Below the pieces are notes generated by a model, which was given only the letters and a program-made list of their open reading frames with translations, was not told the DNA's origin and made no database searches. A stretch of DNA of 14,003 bases from an uncultured Pelagibacteraceae bacterium (GTDB lineage: Bacteria; Pseudomonadota; Alphaproteobacteria; Pelagibacterales; Pelagibacteraceae). This document shows, piece by piece, positions 7,328-14,003 of this stretch. The stretch lies in NCBI GenBank assembly GCA_902557585.1, contig CACEBA010000018.1, positions 1 through 14,003 of the forward strand, given 5' to 3'. The stretch's first letter is position 1. Every line of letters starts with the position of its first letter. Position numbers and translations under genes: made by a program.

Positions 7328-8263
7328 ATGAATTCACAAATTAAAAAAATAAATCTAAATCATTCTTTTATTTTTTTTTTATTTTGTAATATTTTCTCAA
7401 TCGTAGTTTTTAAATTTACTAATTTAAATATATCGACCTTAATATGTTTGCTGCTTATACTAGTCATAGGTGTTTCTCATGGTGCACTGGACCATTTAAA
7501 AGGTAAAAAACTTCTTACAATTTTAAATATTGAAAAATCTTATATTTTTTTTTTATCTTACATATTAATAGCTATATCAGTGATATTGATATGGACTATC
7601 TTGCCAACTATCACCTTAATAATTTTTTTGGCTGTTGCCTCATTTCATTTTGGTAAAGAAGATACACAATTTTTAATAAATAAAAGTTCAAATTTAACTC
7701 CAATACTTTTTTTTTTCAGAGGCTTCTTGGTTATTATTGCTCCTTTGTACTTCAATTTTGATGAGACAGTGTCTATATTCAAAATGTTGCTAATTGATAA
7801 TGAGCAATTTTACTTAAGTTTGAGCTTTATTGAAAATTATAAAATTATTGAAATAGCTATTGGTTTAAGTGCACTATCGAGTATCATTTTATTTTTAACC
7901 GAATTTAGCTTTAAAAAATTTGCAATTTTACTAGATTCCTTCTCAATTATAATTTTAAATTATTACTTAACACCGTTAGTTGCATTCACAATTTACTTTT
8001 GTTTTTTACATTCTATTAGGCACACAATTTCACTTGCTATGGAAATGGATAACGCAAATCTAAAAAATGGTTTTAAATTATTTGTCAAAAAAGCTTTTCC
8101 ATTAACATTTTTATCTGCTATTTTCTGTTTAGTGGGCCTTTATTTCCTAAATAATGTTTATGAATTAAATAGTGCGATATTAAAGATAATTTTTATAGGT
8201 TTGGCGTCCTTGACCTTTCCACATATATTGCTGGAATATTTTTTAGAAAAAAATGAAAAATAA
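7328..8263 (+). CDS. blh: Beta-carotene 15,15'-dioxygenase, Brp/Blh family (retinal-forming)
   Basis: Blh cleaves beta-carotene centrally with O2 to give two retinals, the chromophore of proteorhodopsin. The 311-residue protein is a multi-helix membrane protein. Visible histidine motifs are SHGALDH (H51, H56), SFHFG (H107), HSIRH (H228, H232) and FPH (H299). The spacing of H51, H107, H228 and H232 resembles the four iron-binding histidines described for marine bacterial Blh, so they are likely the metal ligands. Three separate ten-T tracts (7371-7380, 7545-7554, 7707-7716) encode Phe-rich membrane stretches. It follows crtY by one base and overlaps ispH by 11 bases. A rhodopsin gene is not in the window, so the use of retinal is inferred. 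An alternative reading as a bacteriorhodopsin-related Brp protein has the same functional meaning. Confidence 0.93.
   Translation: MNSQIKKINLNHSFIFFLFCNIFSIVVFKFTNLNISTLICLLLILVIGVSHGALDHLKGKKLLTILNIEKSYIFFLSYILIAISVILIWTILPTITLIIFLAVASFHFGKEDTQFLINKSSNLTPILFFFRGFLVIIAPLYFNFDETVSIFKMLLIDNEQFYLSLSFIENYKIIEIAIGLSALSSIILFLTEFSFKKFAILLDSFSIIILNYYLTPLVAFTIYFCFLHSIRHTISLAMEMDNANLKNGFKLFVKKAFPLTFLSAIFCLVGLYFLNNVYELNSAILKIIFIGLASLTFPHILLEYFLEKNEK
7371..7716 (+). repeat. blh: Three ten-T homopolymer tracts within blh
   Basis: Runs of exactly ten T occur at 7371-7380, 7545-7554 and 7707-7716. Each is in a different membrane helix and encodes two or three Phe codons with flanking Ile or Leu codons. The frame is intact through all three. 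They are candidate slippage sites for replication or transcription, but may simply reflect Phe codon choice (TTT) in a very AT-rich genome. Confidence 0.6.
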
Positions 8264-9197
8264 AGAATTAAACATATTATTATCTGCGCCACGTGGATTT
8301 TGTGCTGGCGTTGAGAGAGCAATCGAAATTGTTGAAAAATCAATTCATAAATTTGGTGCTCCAGTCTACGTTCGTCATGAAATTGTTCATAACAAACACG
8401 TAGTTGATGATCTAAAAAATAAAGGAGCCATATTTGTAGAAGAGCTTGAAGAAATTATGGACAAAACCAGACCTGTTATTTTTTCTGCTCATGGTGTGCC
8501 AAAAAAAATACCAAAAGATGCAGAAAACTATAAAATGACTTATGTTGATGCAACATGTCCTTTGGTTTCAAAAGTACACAGAGAAGCAGAAAATCTATAT
8601 AAAGCTGGATATCAGATTATTTTAATTGGACACGAAAACCATCCAGAAGTTGTAGGAACTATGGGGCAGCTTCCAGATGGCGCTGTAACACTAATTCAGA
8701 ATGAGTATGAGGCTAAAAATTATCACACTGAAAAATTTGATAAAATTGCATATATAACTCAAACTACATTATCAGTAGATGACACCAAAGAAATTATAAA
8801 CATCCTAAAAAATAAGTATCCATCAATGAAAGAACCAATGAAGGAAGATATTTGTTATGCGACAACAAATAGGCAGGCTGCTGTAAAAAATATTGCAAAG
8901 CAATGTGAAATGTTTTTTGTGATCGGAAGTAGAAATTCCTCAAACTCTGTAAGATTAGTTGAGGTTGCGAAAAAATCAGGATGTGAGAATGCTCACTTAA
9001 TTCATTCAGAAAGTGAAATTCCATATGATAAAATAGAAAAGTTTAACACTATAGGTATATCGTCAGGTGCGTCTGCTCCGGAAATTTTAGTCGAAAATTT
9101 CATAAATGCTCTAAAAAACAAATTCACTATAAATATAAAAGAGGTTGAAATAATAAAAGAAAATGTAGTGTTTAAAGTTCCCAATAAATTAAATTAG
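8253..9197 (+). CDS. ispH: 4-hydroxy-3-methylbut-2-enyl diphosphate reductase (IspH/LytB)
   Basis: IspH is the iron-sulfur enzyme that carries out the last MEP-pathway step, reducing HMBPP to IPP and DMAPP. All three cluster cysteines are present: C17 (in APRGFCAGV), C102 (in VDATCPLV) and C201 (in DICYATTNRQ). Substrate-site residues are also visible: H46 (EIVHN), H80 (SAHGV), H130 and E132 (HPEV), and T169 (TQTT). The 314-residue length is normal. The ATG at 8253 lies 11 bases inside blh, and the stop abuts the thrB ATG with no spacer. Placement directly after the retinal genes links precursor supply with carotenoid synthesis, although ispH-thrB-rnhA is also a core alphaproteobacterial neighbourhood, so the link may be positional only. 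Confidence 0.98.
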   Translation: MKNKELNILLSAPRGFCAGVERAIEIVEKSIHKFGAPVYVRHEIVHNKHVVDDLKNKGAIFVEELEEIMDKTRPVIFSAHGVPKKIPKDAENYKMTYVDATCPLVSKVHREAENLYKAGYQIILIGHENHPEVVGTMGQLPDGAVTLIQNEYEAKNYHTEKFDKIAYITQTTLSVDDTKEIINILKNKYPSMKEPMKEDICYATTNRQAAVKNIAKQCEMFFVIGSRNSSNSVRLVEVAKKSGCENAHLIHSESEIPYDKIEKFNTIGISSGASAPEILVENFINALKNKFTINIKEVEIIKENVVFKVPNKLN

Positions 9198-10166
9198 ATG
9201 GCTGTTTATACAAAAATAGATAAAGATGATATTAAGCTGATAAATAATAAGTTTGATATTGAAAAAATTATAAACTTTTATGGAATTAAACAAGGAATTG
9301 AGAACACAAATTATTTATTAAAATCAAAAAATAAAAAATTTATCTTAACTATTTTCGAAAAAAGAGTATCAAAAAAAGAGGTTCCATTTTTTATGAAACT
9401 AATGGATAATTTAAATAGTTCTAGAATAAATTGTCCTAAACCTCTAAGGACTAAAAGTAATAGTTATCTGATAAGATTAAAAAAAAAGACCGCTTGTATT
9501 GTCTCTTTTTTAGAGGGAAAAGATAAAAAAAAACTGAACATCAAAGATTGTTACTCTGTTGGAAAAATTACTGCGCGAATGCATTTGGTTACAAAAAAAC
9601 TAAAGCTTTATCGTAAAAATTCAATGGGTATTAAAAATCTTAACCCTTTATTAAAAAGTATTAAATTTAAAAGTAATAAATTCTCAAAATTAGAATATTT
9701 TTTAAAAAATAATTTAAAGGATATTAATAGATATTGGCCAAAAAACTTGCCGAATGGAATAATTCATGGAGATTTGTTTATTGATAATATATTTTTTAAG
9801 AAAAATAAACTTTCTGGAATTCTAGATTTCTACTTTGCTGGAAACGATTATTTTATGTATGAAATTGCAATTTGTATTAATGCCCTGTGTTTTGATTTAA
9901 AGGGTAAAAAATTTATAATTAATAAACAAAAAATTAAAAGTTTAATTGAAGGGTATGAAAGTGTTAAGAGAATTTCTTCTAGAGAGAAAAGTGCTATTAA
10001 TGTTCTATGTAGAGGAGCTGCTTTGCGTTATTTATTGACTAGACTCTATGATTATTCTAACACACCTAAAACTGCTTTGATAAAAATAAAAAATCCTAAC
10101 GAATATTATCAAAAACTTCTTACTCATAATAGCTTACATTCTCACAAAGATTATTTGCCAAGATGA
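9198..10166 (+). CDS. thrB: Homoserine kinase, alphaproteobacterial (phosphotransferase-fold) type
   Basis: This cytoplasmic enzyme phosphorylates homoserine to O-phosphohomoserine, the substrate of threonine synthase (thrC, in this window on the other strand). The 322-residue protein begins MAVYTKI, as alphaproteobacterial ThrB usually does. It has the N-lobe segment GIENTNYLL and ILTIFEKRV, and the kinase-like catalytic loop HGDLFIDNIFF (H190, D192, N197), followed by the metal-binding aspartate in GILDFYFAG (D210). This is the aminoglycoside-phosphotransferase-like fold, not the GHMP-kinase type of E. coli ThrB. The ATG directly follows the ispH stop; the end overlaps rnhA by ATGA. It is unusually Lys- and Asn-rich, in line with AT pressure. 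Confidence 0.94.
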   Translation: MAVYTKIDKDDIKLINNKFDIEKIINFYGIKQGIENTNYLLKSKNKKFILTIFEKRVSKKEVPFFMKLMDNLNSSRINCPKPLRTKSNSYLIRLKKKTACIVSFLEGKDKKKLNIKDCYSVGKITARMHLVTKKLKLYRKNSMGIKNLNPLLKSIKFKSNKFSKLEYFLKNNLKDINRYWPKNLPNGIIHGDLFIDNIFFKKNKLSGILDFYFAGNDYFMYEIAICINALCFDLKGKKFIINKQKIKSLIEGYESVKRISSREKSAINVLCRGAALRYLLTRLYDYSNTPKTALIKIKNPNEYYQKLLTHNSLHSHKDYLPR

Positions 10167-10594
10167 TAAAAATTTATACAGATGGTTCCTGCCTAACAAA
10201 TCCAGGAGATGGTGGATGGGCTGCAATAATTAATATTGATGGTGAAATTAAAAAAATTAGTGGTAACGAAAAAAATACGACTAATAACAGAATGGAACTT
10301 ATGGCTCCTATTAAAGCATTAAAATATACTAATTCAAAAGATCCAATAGAAATTTTTACAGATTCAAAATATGTAAAAAATGGAATAACTGAATGGATTA
10401 ATACTTGGGTATTAAATAATTGGAAAACCTCAAACAAAGAAGATGTTAAGAATAAAGATTTATGGATTGAGTTATATAAATTAAATCAATCTTTAAATGT
10501 AAAGTGGAATTGGGTTAAAGCACATGCAGGAGATACTTTGAATGAAGAGGTAGATATATTGGCTAAAGAAGCAGCTTATTTAAATCGAGTCTAA
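10163..10594 (+). CDS. rnhA: Ribonuclease HI
   Basis: RNase HI cuts the RNA strand of RNA-DNA hybrids, removing R-loops and primers. The 143-residue protein has the full catalytic set: D7 (IYTDGS), E45 (NRMELMA), D67 (FTDSKYV) and D131 (EEVDILA), plus the mobile-loop histidine H121 in VKAHAG. In many homologues that loop reads GHAG; here an alanine replaces the first glycine, a mild change. Length is typical. The start overlaps the thrB end by 4 bases (ATGA). The 3' end overlaps the convergent peroxiredoxin gene by 15 bases, so the last four codons and the stop of rnhA are read on both strands. It is the last gene of the plus-strand run. Confidence 0.97.
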   Translation: MIKIYTDGSCLTNPGDGGWAAIINIDGEIKKISGNEKNTTNNRMELMAPIKALKYTNSKDPIEIFTDSKYVKNGITEWINTWVLNNWKTSNKEDVKNKDLWIELYKLNQSLNVKWNWVKAHAGDTLNEEVDILAKEAAYLNRV

Positions 10595-11068
10595 AAAATT
10601 TTCTGCTGCTGACATCTCACAAGTCGCAGTATCTTCCTCAACCTTTATTTTAGTAGCAATATTATTTTCGATAAGCATAGTATATCTTGCTGATCTCATT
10701 CCTTGACCTCTATCAAATCTATCAATATCAGCACCTATAGATTTAGTAAATTCTAGGTATGGATCTGCTGCCATAAAAATTTTGTCTTCTACATTTTGAG
10801 TTTCACCCCAAGCTTTCATCACATTTGGATCATTTACTGAAACACAAATAATTTTTGTAATTCCTTTTTTTCTAGCGGCTTCAAAATTTTTTACATAACC
10901 TGGTAAATGTTTAGCTGAACAAACTTTCGTAAAAGCGCCAGGAACCCCAATAACTATTGTTTTATTTTTATCAAATAACTCAGATGTAGATATTTTTTTT
11001 GGCGCGCCACTTTCGTCTAAATAGTAAAATTCTGAATTTGGAATTTTATCTCCCTCTTTAATTTTCAT
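10580..11068 (-). CDS. Peroxiredoxin, Prx5 (AhpC/TSA, redoxin) family
   Basis: This is a thiol peroxidase that reduces peroxides. The 162-residue protein carries the active-site motif PGAFTKVCS with peroxidatic cysteine C50, plus P43 and T47, and the conserved arginine R128 in RSARYTM. The following KHLPGY is characteristic of the Prx5 group. A second cysteine at C75 and a third at C150 are present; C150 lies where human PRDX5 has its resolving cysteine, so an atypical two-cysteine mechanism is possible but not shown. The start overlaps the thrC stop by ATGA, with an AGGA (plus-strand 11077-11080) upstream as a likely ribosome site. It is the last gene of the minus-strand run and ends within rnhA. 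A peroxidase downstream of oxidase genes fits protection of a respiring cell, by inference. Confidence 0.93.
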   Translation of the reverse strand: MKIKEGDKIPNSEFYYLDESGAPKKISTSELFDKNKTIVIGVPGAFTKVCSAKHLPGYVKNFEAARKKGITKIICVSVNDPNVMKAWGETQNVEDKIFMAADPYLEFTKSIGADIDRFDRGQGMRSARYTMLIENNIATKIKVEEDTATCEMSAAENFLDSI

Positions 11069-12447
11069 TTAATTTTTCCTAAAATATATTGTTTAATTTC
11101 ATTCAGATTATTTTCGATTATACCATAATTTTCTTTCTCTTCTAAAATAAACTTGAGCTCCTCTGGTAAATCAGATTTTAAATTTATAGCCTTTAAAATT
11201 GCATCTGGAAATTTACACGGATGTGCTGTTGCAAGAACAATATTGTTCCCTTTAAGGTTATTTTTATCAAAAGCGCCGTATCCTATTGCTGTATGTGGAT
11301 CTAAAACGATATTAAATTTTTCATGAATATTTTTTATTACATTTAGTGTCTCCTGCTCACTCAATCTAGCTGATAGAAAATCTTTATTAATTTTTTTTAA
11401 TTTTTCATTTTTAATTAAATATTGACCATTCTGTTTAATATTTTTCATATCATTTAAAGTTTGCGAACTATCTTGATCGTTTAAGTCATAAATTAGTCTC
11501 TCAAAATTACTTGCAATTTGTATATCCATACTTGGCGAAATAGTTTCTGAGACATTTGCTGCCTCATATTTGCCCTCTGATATAGCTCTATGTAAAATAT
11601 CATTTTGGTTTGTAGCTACTATTAATTTATTAATTGGAAGACCTAACTTTTTTGCCAAATAGCCTGCATAAACATCTCCAAAATTTCCAGTAGGGACTGA
11701 AAAATTTATTGGTTGCTTTTGATCATCTACCAAAAAATAACAATAAAAATAATATACACTTTGCGCAATAATTCGGGCCCAATTTATTGAATTAACCCCG
11801 GACATGTTAATCTGATTAGAAAATTCATCATCCGAAAACATAGATTTAACTAAATTTTGACAATCATCAAAATTACCTTTAACTGCAATATTAAATACAT
11901 TTTCATCTTTACCAGTTGTCATTAATTTTCTTTGAACTGATGAAATACGATTATGAGGATGAAGAACAAATATATTTAAATTTTTTTTTCCTCGTATTGC
12001 ATTAATAGCAGCTGCGCCAGTGTCTCCTGATGTTGCAACTATAATATTTATTTTTTCATTTGTATTGTTTAAATAATATTCATAAAAATTGCCTAAGAGT
12101 TGCATTGCAACATCTTTAAAAGCTAAAGTTGGGCCGTGAAATAATTCAAGCACAGAGCGGTCGCCAACTTTAATAAGCTCAATAACATTTTTTTTTCTAA
12201 AAACTGAGTAAGATTTTTCTATGATTTTGCTTAAATCTTCCTCTGAAGTAAAATTACCTATAAATGGATGAATAATTTTTTTTGCTAACTCTATGTAACT
12301 AAGCTCTCTAAAATCACCTATTTCAGACACAGTATATTTGTGTAAAGTTTCTGGAATAAATAGACCACCGTCGTCAGCAAGGCCTTTGATAAAAACATCT
12401 TTAAATTCAAAATTCTTTGATTTGTCTCTTGTGCTTATATACTTCAT
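11065..12447 (-). CDS. thrC: Threonine synthase
   Basis: ThrC is a PLP enzyme that converts O-phosphohomoserine to threonine. The 460-residue protein begins MKYISTRD, typical for the longer ThrC type. It has the N-terminal ADDGGLFIPE segment (24-33) and the PLP lysine K111 in LELFHGPTLAFKD. The ATSGDTGAAA phosphate-binding motif is near residue 140, PTGNFGD near 250, and the C-terminal TAHPCKFP segment lies near 410. Length matches the class I form of alphaproteobacteria. Its ATG directly abuts the surf1 stop and its stop overlaps the peroxiredoxin start, so it is probably read from the cytochrome oxidase transcript. The partner thrB is encoded on the opposite strand about 0.9 kb from the thrC stop. 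A nine-base T run near 12188 (plus strand) is part of its coding sequence. Confidence 0.97.
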   Translation of the reverse strand: MKYISTRDKSKNFEFKDVFIKGLADDGGLFIPETLHKYTVSEIGDFRELSYIELAKKIIHPFIGNFTSEEDLSKIIEKSYSVFRKKNVIELIKVGDRSVLELFHGPTLAFKDVAMQLLGNFYEYYLNNTNEKINIIVATSGDTGAAAINAIRGKKNLNIFVLHPHNRISSVQRKLMTTGKDENVFNIAVKGNFDDCQNLVKSMFSDDEFSNQINMSGVNSINWARIIAQSVYYFYCYFLVDDQKQPINFSVPTGNFGDVYAGYLAKKLGLPINKLIVATNQNDILHRAISEGKYEAANVSETISPSMDIQIASNFERLIYDLNDQDSSQTLNDMKNIKQNGQYLIKNEKLKKINKDFLSARLSEQETLNVIKNIHEKFNIVLDPHTAIGYGAFDKNNLKGNNIVLATAHPCKFPDAILKAINLKSDLPEELKFILEEKENYGIIENNLNEIKQYILGKIK

Positions 12448-13101
12448 CTAATAATTTTTTTTTCTAAAATATAGATATATCAAAAGAATTGAAATCGCCA
12501 TTGAAAACCAAGTTATTGCATACTTTTTGTGATTGTTTGAAATTTTTGCAGTGATCACTCTTGGTTTAGGAATTTCATAATTTCCATTTAAATAGATAAT
12601 ATAATCTGAAAATTTTCTTCCAGTGTGGTTGAAAATATCATTTCTATCAAGAGTAAACCAATAATTTTTTTTAATATCGTTTTTAGGCTTAAACATATTT
12701 GACTTTCTTTGTAACATTAAAGTTCCAACTATTTCACTTTGATTAATTTCATTGATTTCTGGAAGATCTTTTTTGTTAAATGGTATCCACCCTCTATTAA
12801 TTAAATAGTTTTCGTTATCAATTAGTATTGGGTTTACTACTTCAAATCCAGGTTTTCCATTTTGATTCAAATGATATAAATAAATTTGATTATCAAAATC
12901 AATTTTACCTGATATTTTAACTCTCAAATAGTTTTTTTTATTTGTTTGGGTTAGTTCTATAGGATCATTTTTTAAAGAATTTTCAATTTGATTTATTAAA
13001 TCTAGCTTCCAATTCAATCTATATATTTGCCAGAAACCTAATGTGAGAAGTACAATAATTATAAACCATACAAAAACTGAAAATAAAAATTTATTTTTCA
13101 A
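12448..13101 (-). CDS. surf1: SURF1-family cytochrome c oxidase assembly protein
   Basis: SURF1 proteins help insert heme a into cytochrome c oxidase subunit I. The 217-residue protein has the family layout: an N-terminal membrane helix (about 5-24) ending in GFWQIYRLNWK, a soluble domain outside the membrane with the conserved GKPGFEVVNPI and YLINRGWIP segments, and a C-terminal membrane helix (about 195-212). The start is a TTG at plus-strand 13099-13101: an in-frame stop lies two codons upstream and no ATG occurs until far into the soluble domain, so this is the only start that keeps the first helix. It begins 10 bases after ctaE ends and abuts thrC. The alphaproteobacterial order ctaG-ctaE-surf1 strongly supports the call. 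Confidence 0.92.
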   Translation of the reverse strand: MKNKFLFSVFVWFIIIVLLTLGFWQIYRLNWKLDLINQIENSLKNDPIELTQTNKKNYLRVKISGKIDFDNQIYLYHLNQNGKPGFEVVNPILIDNENYLINRGWIPFNKKDLPEINEINQSEIVGTLMLQRKSNMFKPKNDIKKNYWFTLDRNDIFNHTGRKFSDYIIYLNGNYEIPKPRVITAKISNNHKKYAITWFSMAISILLIYLYFRKKNY

Positions 13102-13111
13102 GAGTTAATAA

Positions 13112-13900
13112 TTAACTCCCCCAAATATAAATGGCAGCAAACAAAAATAACCAAACTACATCAACAAAATGCCAGTACCAAGCAGCTGCTTCAAATCCAA
13201 AATGATGATCTTTTGTAAAATGACCTAATTTTCCCCGCCATAAACAAACAGCTAAAAATATTGTTCCTACAATTACGTGAAATCCATGAAAACCAGTGGC
13301 CATATAAAAAACAGCTCCATAAATATGACCTGAGTAATCAAAAGTAGCATGATGATATTCATACGCTTGCAATAATGTAAAAAAGAAACCTAGCACAACA
13401 GTTGCAGTTAACCCTTGAATAAACCCTTTTCTGTCACCCTCTAGTAAAGAATGGTGGGACCATGTCACTGTAGTTCCAGATAACAATAATACCAAAGTGT
13501 TAATTAGAGGAATGTCCCATGGATCAAATGTTTCTATATCTTTTGGAGGCCAGACATTCCCAACAAACTCATTTGGAAATAAACTAATATCAAAATATGC
13601 CCAAAACCATGCAACAAAGAACATCACTTCTGAAGCAATAAATAATGTCATTCCATACCTATGATGAATTTGCACAACAGGTGTATGATGACCTTGATGT
13701 TCTGCTTCTATTACAACATCTCTAAACCACATGAAAGCTCCATAAATTAGCAATGCTAATCCAAGATACATCCCCCAGGAAACATCATTGTGCATATAAA
13801 AAATTGTACCTATTGCTAATACCAAACAAGCAAAAGAAGTATAAATTGGCCAAGGACTTGGGTCTACTAAGTGATAATCGTGTTTTTTTTCAGCTGACAT
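13112..13900 (-). CDS. ctaE: Cytochrome c oxidase subunit III (aa3 type)
   Basis: Subunit III is a core membrane subunit of the terminal oxidase that stabilises subunit I and its proton uptake. The 262-residue protein has seven predicted membrane helices: about 17-38, 42-63, 82-108, 129-152, 159-182, 196-222 and 237-261. Conserved features include RYGMTLFIASEVMFF with the family glutamate E91, the WSHHSLL loop, FHGFHVIVG, and the C-terminal WYWHFVDVVWLFLF. The first helix pair is present, so this is the full mitochondrial-like form. Start ATG is 9 bases after the ctaG stop; surf1 follows after 10 bases. Subunits I and II are not in the window. Confidence 0.98.
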   Translation of the reverse strand: MSAEKKHDYHLVDPSPWPIYTSFACLVLAIGTIFYMHNDVSWGMYLGLALLIYGAFMWFRDVVIEAEHQGHHTPVVQIHHRYGMTLFIASEVMFFVAWFWAYFDISLFPNEFVGNVWPPKDIETFDPWDIPLINTLVLLLSGTTVTWSHHSLLEGDRKGFIQGLTATVVLGFFFTLLQAYEYHHATFDYSGHIYGAVFYMATGFHGFHVIVGTIFLAVCLWRGKLGHFTKDHHFGFEAAAWYWHFVDVVWLFLFAAIYIWGS

Positions 13901-13909
13901 TTTTCGTGA

Positions 13910-14003
13910 TTATGATTGTTTATAGTAATCTGTCGAGAAAAAAGTATACGACATAGTTACATCCTGTAAATTTTTTACTGTTGGATCATTTACAAGTTCA
14001 GGA
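13910..14003 (-). CDS. ctaG: Cytochrome c oxidase assembly protein CtaG/Cox11, C-terminal end only
   Basis: An open frame runs in from the window edge and ends with a TAA at plus-strand 13910-13912, giving 30 residues: PELVNDPTVKNLQDVTMSYT, then FFSTDYYKQS. Cox11/CtaG proteins deliver copper to the CuB site of oxidase subunit I, and they end with an extended segment resembling DP...V..ITLSYTFF. The match to that tail, and its position directly before ctaE, the usual alphaproteobacterial order, support the call. The metal-binding CFCF region would lie beyond the window. The short length limits certainty. Confidence 0.8.
   Translation of the reverse strand, partial: PELVNDPTVKNLQDVTMSYTFFSTDYYKQS

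Noticed and set aside
8794..9184. Minus-strand frames opposite ispH
   Set aside because: The plus strand carries the IspH cysteine motif DICYATTNRQ and normal ispH sequence throughout.
10570..10610. AGCAGC/GCTGCT inverted repeat around the rnhA-peroxiredoxin junction as a terminator
   Set aside because: The stem is six base pairs with a loop of about 29 bases and no U tract follows; it is coding sequence on both sides.
13753..13956. Plus-strand 67-codon frame opposite the ctaE start and ctaG end
   Set aside because: It overlaps two clear oxidase genes on the minus strand and has no recognisable features.
1..14003. CRISPR arrays, tRNAs, insertion sequences, phage or defence genes
   Set aside because: No regularly spaced repeats, tRNA-like folds, transposase motifs or terminal inverted repeats were seen; nearly every base belongs to a known gene family.

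Overview
The window looks like a piece of a streamlined marine alphaproteobacterial chromosome, most likely SAR11 (Pelagibacterales). The evidence is a strongly AT-rich sequence, almost no intergenic DNA (the largest gap between genes is about 39 bases), many start/stop overlaps, and alphaproteobacterial gene sets: paired b and b-prime ATP synthase subunits, ctaG-ctaE-surf1, ispH-thrB-rnhA, and a beta-carotene/retinal pathway of the kind that serves proteorhodopsin. The taxon is inferred from gene content and style, not from a database search.

Plus strand, 3-3924: the C-terminal half of an SMC chromosome-organisation ATPase, followed after 9 bases by the membrane (F0) sector of ATP synthase, atpI-atpB-atpE-atpF2(b-prime)-atpF(b). 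The F1 genes are not in the window. Plus strand, 3964-8263: four tightly packed genes, crtI-crtB-crtY-blh. Together they convert geranylgeranyl diphosphate to phytoene, lycopene, beta-carotene and finally retinal. crtE and the rhodopsin gene are not in the window. Plus strand, 8253-10594: ispH (last step of the MEP isoprenoid pathway), thrB and rnhA continue the same run by overlap or direct abutment, so one long transcript from crtI to rnhA is plausible.

Minus strand, 14003 down to 10580: the tail of ctaG (Cox11, copper delivery), ctaE (cytochrome c oxidase subunit III), surf1 (oxidase assembly), thrC (threonine synthase) and a Prx5-type peroxiredoxin, again tightly packed. This run converges on the plus-strand run, and the last genes of each, rnhA and the peroxiredoxin gene, overlap tail to tail by 15 bases.

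The theme is membrane energetics: proton-driven ATP synthesis, the chromophore of a light-driven pump, its isoprenoid supply, and terminal oxidase assembly, with the two threonine genes thrB and thrC on opposite sides of the convergence point. I found no CRISPR, mobile element, RNA gene, or cluster of unknown genes. Every gene belongs to a recognisable family, so I do not claim an undescribed system. The points worth a second look are details: a helix-breaking segment in the SMC arm, one isolated strong ribosome binding site before atpE, a TTG start for surf1, three ten-T tracts in blh, a possible near-leaderless promoter before crtI, and the overlapping convergent gene ends.
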